8,560 bases of DNA, taken from assembly GCA_937911445.1 (NCBI GenBank), contig CALDQY010000116.1, positions 1 through 8,560 on the forward strand, written 5' to 3'. Positions 5,798-8,560 of this stretch are shown piece after piece (position 1 is the stretch's first letter; each line of letters begins with the position of its first letter). The translations under genes were made by a program, and so were the position numbers. The notes beneath the pieces were generated by a model. The model saw nothing but the letters and a program-made list of their open reading frames with translations, was not told the DNA's origin and ran no database searches. This stretch comes from an uncultured Rhodobiaceae bacterium. GTDB taxonomy: Archaea; Thermoplasmatota; Poseidoniia; Poseidoniales; Poseidoniaceae.

Positions 5798-7640
5798 AGT
5801 ACATTCGTTCATCCGAGTTTTTGTCGATAATGTCCAATTGCAATGTCGAACTTTCACCTTCTTGGACCGTAACGATGGAAGATGTGCTTGCAGGCAAATA
5901 ATCCTCGCCAGTTGAAGCAAGGGAGACACGGATGGTATGGCCTTCTTCGATCATAGCATCAAGGGGCATGAATTCCATTTTTGCATTGATGGTCTCAAGA
6001 ACCGGAAGCCATGTTTGGATGTCATCGCCGCCTGCATGGTATCGTAGATCCATTATAGCATGACCAACATGGATGCATGAACCTTCGTAACAATCTTCGA
6101 GAAGTGCGTAAATTTGACCGCCAACGCTTGCTGTTGTGACATCGACGTGAAGTCTTGGTGTACCGGCAACGCGTAATGTTTCAGTGAGTGGCTCTGTCTC
6201 CCATACAGGTCCTGATGAAGCATCTGGAAGAATGGTCAGTGAACCGCCAACGTTGGACAACTCTCCACCAAGTGATGCGACCCATTCTGTGGTATCAGCT
6301 GGGGGGTAGCGTGATTCAATTCGCCACTCACCATAGTTGTCTTGGACCTCAATCCACTGTCCTGGTTGAGGACCTCGCTCTTGGAGATAATACTCAAACC
6401 ATTCCAGTAGGTCTTGCATCCAATCGTATCGAATCATCTCAGGGAATGCTTCGCCACCTCTGCCACCCAAATCACTGCGTTCAAACAATTGCTCAGGACG
6501 GTCTGGATAATCATGGTCCCATTGTCCAAACAATCCTTTTGCTTCAATACCGGCATCAATGAGCGCGTTCATCGTGGGAACTGCCATGTGTGGATCAACG
6601 TTCCAGTCATGCATTCCTTGGATAAGGTAGACCGATCCCTGATAGTTTTCTAGGACCCGGTCTAGGAAATAGCGTTCAGCCCAGTATTCACCAAAGACTT
6701 CCGAGCCCAACAAGTAAGCCGATGTTCCAGTTCCAGGTCCAATCAAATAGTCAGGGCATATGTTTTGGTAATCCTCCTCATCTCCGTCTATTCCATATGA
6801 TCCATAGACACCGTTGTGCATAATTGGTGCACGTGCCTCGGCACTGCCGTTTCTCCACATCAATTCTTTGACGCCAATAAGGCCTGAGATTGGTACGATT
6901 GTCTTGAGGTAGTCATGTTCGTTTCCGAACATTGCTGCCTGCCAAGGCGTCGATCCATCATAGGATTTTCCAATCAAACCAACGTTTCCATTGCTCCAAT
7001 TTTGTTCAGCCAACCAGCGCACTGCTGCATCGTTTCCTAATTGCTCCGCGTTGCCCATCAAATCCATGCAGTGATTTGACCTGCCTGTGCCAGATACCGA
7101 AATTTGTGCAAAGGCATACCCATGAGGCAAGATTTGATCAATAATCATCGATCCAAGCCAACTTCCAGGAACTTCGATTGTTGGTGTCTGAACCGATGGT
7201 TCTTGGAAGTAAGGTCCAATCTCAGCGATGACAGGTACTTTCACTCCATCCTCGACATCGGGCCTCCACACGGCTAGACTAATGAGTCCATTTGGTGCTG
7301 CACCACCCTCTTCAAGCGGCAGTTCATATTCAACAAAGTGATGGGTTGAATTCCATTCATTGGGCGTTTCTAATATTTGATACATTCCCGTCTCCAGTAC
7401 GTATCCATGTGGTCCGTCTGTGCTGTAATCCTGTAGATAACGTTCCCATAACGGTACATATTCCCCACTCGAGGAATTATCCTCTCCTGTGATTTGAGTA
7501 ACTGCGTTGCCAAAATTGGCTGATAGGAATAAGAAAACAATACACACTGCGATTGTTGCACCAAGCACCGCATTGAATGATTTTGAAATATCTTTTTCGA
7601 CATCAAGCAAGATGGCATCCGTCTCGATATCGTTCGTCAT
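5760..7640 (-). CDS. Membrane-anchored S15/CocE-type serine hydrolase (X-Pro dipeptidyl-peptidase-like)
   Basis: A 626-residue alpha/beta hydrolase of the S15/CocE-NonD family, which includes X-Pro dipeptidyl-peptidases and acyl esterases. It begins with a short charged segment and one hydrophobic helix (about 22-44), a signal anchor or signal peptide, so the catalytic part should lie outside the cell. An early domain has PVIAEIGPYF (136-145) and HGYAFAQISVSGTGRS (173-188). The nucleophile elbow is GLIGKSYDGSTPWQAA (S226). The triad aspartate is probably D345 in GMHDWNV, which resembles the PepX NDWNV motif, and the histidine is probably H376 in GQWDHDYP. The C-terminal jelly-roll (PepX_C-like, about 445-610) contains ETLRVAGTPRLHVDV. 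I prefer the ATG at 7640, with a GTGTGA element 7 bases upstream. ATG 7655 would add 5 residues; ATG 7775 would add 45 and overlap hutU. Peptidase rather than esterase activity is inference. Divergent hutU suggests peptide catabolism. Confidence 0.87.
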   Translation of the reverse strand: MTNDIETDAILLDVEKDISKSFNAVLGATIAVCIVFLFLSANFGNAVTQITGEDNSSSGEYVPLWERYLQDYSTDGPHGYVLETGMYQILETPNEWNSTHHFVEYELPLEEGGAAPNGLISLAVWRPDVEDGVKVPVIAEIGPYFQEPSVQTPTIEVPGSWLGSMIIDQILPHGYAFAQISVSGTGRSNHCMDLMGNAEQLGNDAAVRWLAEQNWSNGNVGLIGKSYDGSTPWQAAMFGNEHDYLKTIVPISGLIGVKELMWRNGSAEARAPIMHNGVYGSYGIDGDEEDYQNICPDYLIGPGTGTSAYLLGSEVFGEYWAERYFLDRVLENYQGSVYLIQGMHDWNVDPHMAVPTMNALIDAGIEAKGLFGQWDHDYPDRPEQLFERSDLGGRGGEAFPEMIRYDWMQDLLEWFEYYLQERGPQPGQWIEVQDNYGEWRIESRYPPADTTEWVASLGGELSNVGGSLTILPDASSGPVWETEPLTETLRVAGTPRLHVDVTTASVGGQIYALLEDCYEGSCIHVGHAIMDLRYHAGGDDIQTWLPVLETINAKMEFMPLDAMIEEGHTIRVSLASTGEDYLPASTSSIVTVQEGESSTLQLDIIDKNSDERMYFIPPICEHELCS

Positions 7641-7743
7641 GATTATGTCACACATCGCATGTTCTTCAATCCGTCGGACTGCTGCACAATGAATAATCCT
7701 CAAGTCCTTCGGTCGATTGGGTGAGTCGTAGGGAGCGTCATTT
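7641..7743. promoter_or_regulatory. Divergent intergenic region between S15 peptidase and hutU (putative promoters)
   Basis: This 103-base spacer separates the two divergent starts. Its most A/T-rich core is ACAATGAATAATCC (7687-7700). Read leftward (GGATTATTCATTG) it could be a TATA element giving a peptidase transcript start near 7669. Read rightward it would lie about 45-55 bases upstream of hutU. Neither matches a strong archaeal BRE/TATA consensus, so the assignment is tentative. A shared control region would let both catabolic genes respond together, which is inference. Confidence 0.35.
7731..7735 (+). promoter_or_regulatory. Probable Shine-Dalgarno for hutU
   Basis: GGGAG lies 8 bases before the ATG at 7744, partly matching the archaeal anti-Shine-Dalgarno. 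It supports this ATG as the urocanase start. Confidence 0.45.
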
Positions 7744-8560
7744 ATGTCAGACGAACTGTATCGTGGCTTGCCCAAGAACTTGCCACCACACCCTGGTCTT
7801 GACCCAAATGTTGACCATGCTCCTGTTCGAAAACAAATCCTGACGCCTTCTGAAGAGCGGTTAGCATTACAGAATGCACTTCGGTACTTTGATCCAAAGC
7901 ATCATAGCGCACTCTCAAAAGAATTCCTGGAAGAATTACGAACATACGGTCGAATCTACATGCATCGGTTCCGGCCAAATATTAACATCCATGCACGCTC
8001 AATTCATGATTACCCAGCAAAATCGATACAAGCCGCTGGTATCATGCTGATGATTGACAACAATCTTGATCCTCGTGTTGCTCAATTCCCGAATGAATTG
8101 ATTACATACGGTGGCAATGGGGCAGTCTTCCAAAATTGGGCTCAATATCGGTTGGTGATGAATTACCTTTCAGAAATGTCCGATGAACAAACACTTGTCA
8201 TGTATTCTGGGCACCCTTTGGGCTTATTTCCATCGAACATAGATGCTCCACGGGTTGTTGTTACAAATGGTACGATGATACCCAACTACTCCACCACGGC
8301 AGATTATGAACGACTCAACGCGATGGGTGTCACTCAATACGGTCAAATGACTGCTGGTTCGTACATGTACATCGGACCCCAAGGCATCGTACACGGTACA
8401 ACAATTACACTCATGAACGCTGCTCGCATGAAATTCGGAGTATCATCGGACAGTAATTTGGGAGGTCTGTGTTTTGTTACGTCCGGACTGGGAGGCATGT
8501 CAGGTGCCCAAGCGAAAGCTGCAGTCATTGCTGGCGCAGCGTGTATTGTAGCTGAATCAA
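7744..8560 (+). CDS. hutU: Urocanate hydratase (urocanase), long type, runs off right edge
   Basis: Urocanase converts urocanate to 4-imidazolone-5-propionate using tightly bound NAD+ as an electrophile, the second step of histidine degradation in the cytoplasm. The first 272 residues are present, from the ATG at 7744. Motifs are HAPVR (25-29), LALQNALRYFDP (40-51), YGRIYMHRFRP (68-78), NNLDPRVAQFP (106-116), YGGNGAVFQNWAQYR (122-136), LVMYSGHPLGLFPS (151-164), QMTAGSYMYIGPQGIVHGTT (201-220) and TSGLGGMSGAQAKAAVIAG (246-264). YGGNG and the GLGGMSGAQ region correspond to NAD-binding parts of the fold. The roughly 95-residue stretch before NNLDP and the wording of the motifs match the long urocanase (about 670 residues, as in mammalian UROC1 and some bacteria) rather than the short bacterial HutU of about 555. 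The catalytic C-terminal half is outside the window. It is divergent from the S15 peptidase; other hut genes would be expected to the right. Family assignment is very secure. Confidence 0.95.
   Translation, partial: MSDELYRGLPKNLPPHPGLDPNVDHAPVRKQILTPSEERLALQNALRYFDPKHHSALSKEFLEELRTYGRIYMHRFRPNINIHARSIHDYPAKSIQAAGIMLMIDNNLDPRVAQFPNELITYGGNGAVFQNWAQYRLVMNYLSEMSDEQTLVMYSGHPLGLFPSNIDAPRVVVTNGTMIPNYSTTADYERLNAMGVTQYGQMTAGSYMYIGPQGIVHGTTITLMNAARMKFGVSSDSNLGGLCFVTSGLGGMSGAQAKAAVIAGAACIVAES

Noticed and set aside
5818..5822. T run just after the MFS stop as a terminator
   Set aside because: It is only five T residues and inside the peptidase coding sequence; archaeal terminators usually show longer or repeated T tracts, so it is not annotated as a feature.
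6188..6562. A 124-codon plus-strand open frame inside the S15 gene
   Set aside because: It is the opposite strand of the conserved catalytic and C-terminal part of the peptidase, with no motif or plausible start signal.

Overview
The window most likely comes from a euryarchaeal-type archaeon, and a marine Group II (Candidatus Poseidoniales) or related Thermoplasmata-like lineage is my best guess. The archaeal call rests on three genes seen directly: the N-terminus of a proteasome-activating nucleotidase (PAN), an archaeal multiprotein-bridging factor (aMBF1: zinc ribbon plus HTH), and a Tsr3 rRNA aminocarboxypropyltransferase. The lineage is inferred from gene content and moderate base composition; no rRNA gene is present to confirm it. 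The window is almost fully coding. No tRNA, rRNA, CRISPR array or insertion sequence was seen, and no gene-free stretch exceeds about 110 bases.

Left part (1-1421), information processing and protein quality control: the 5' end of PAN runs leftward off the window. It is divergent, across about 108 bases, from a rightward gene string that begins with aMBF1 and tsr3.

Middle part (1414-5797), redox cassette: fdhD overlaps the end of tsr3 and is followed by a full-length YdeP-type molybdopterin (Mo-bisPGD) oxidoreductase. An MFS exporter starts 10 bases after that. FdhD-type proteins deliver sulfur to the molybdenum cofactor of formate-dehydrogenase-like enzymes, so fdhD and the oxidoreductase form a natural maturase/enzyme pair. 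The enzyme has no electron-transfer subunit gene beside it. The five rightward genes are tightly spaced and may be one operon.

Right part (5760-8560), peptide and amino-acid catabolism: a leftward gene encodes a membrane-anchored S15/CocE-type serine hydrolase, probably an X-Pro-type peptidase working outside the cell. It is divergent from a rightward urocanate hydratase (hutU) that runs off the right edge. The urocanase is of the long, animal/Bacteroidetes-like type rather than the short Bacillus/Pseudomonas type. Together these genes suggest use of external peptides with histidine degradation toward glutamate, as expected for a protein-degrading marine heterotroph.

Nothing here amounts to a clearly new system. 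The points most worth a second look are the long-type urocanase in an archaeal setting, the stand-alone YdeP-type enzyme with an apparent Cys/Cys/His/Cys motif, and its coupling through fdhD to translation-related genes.
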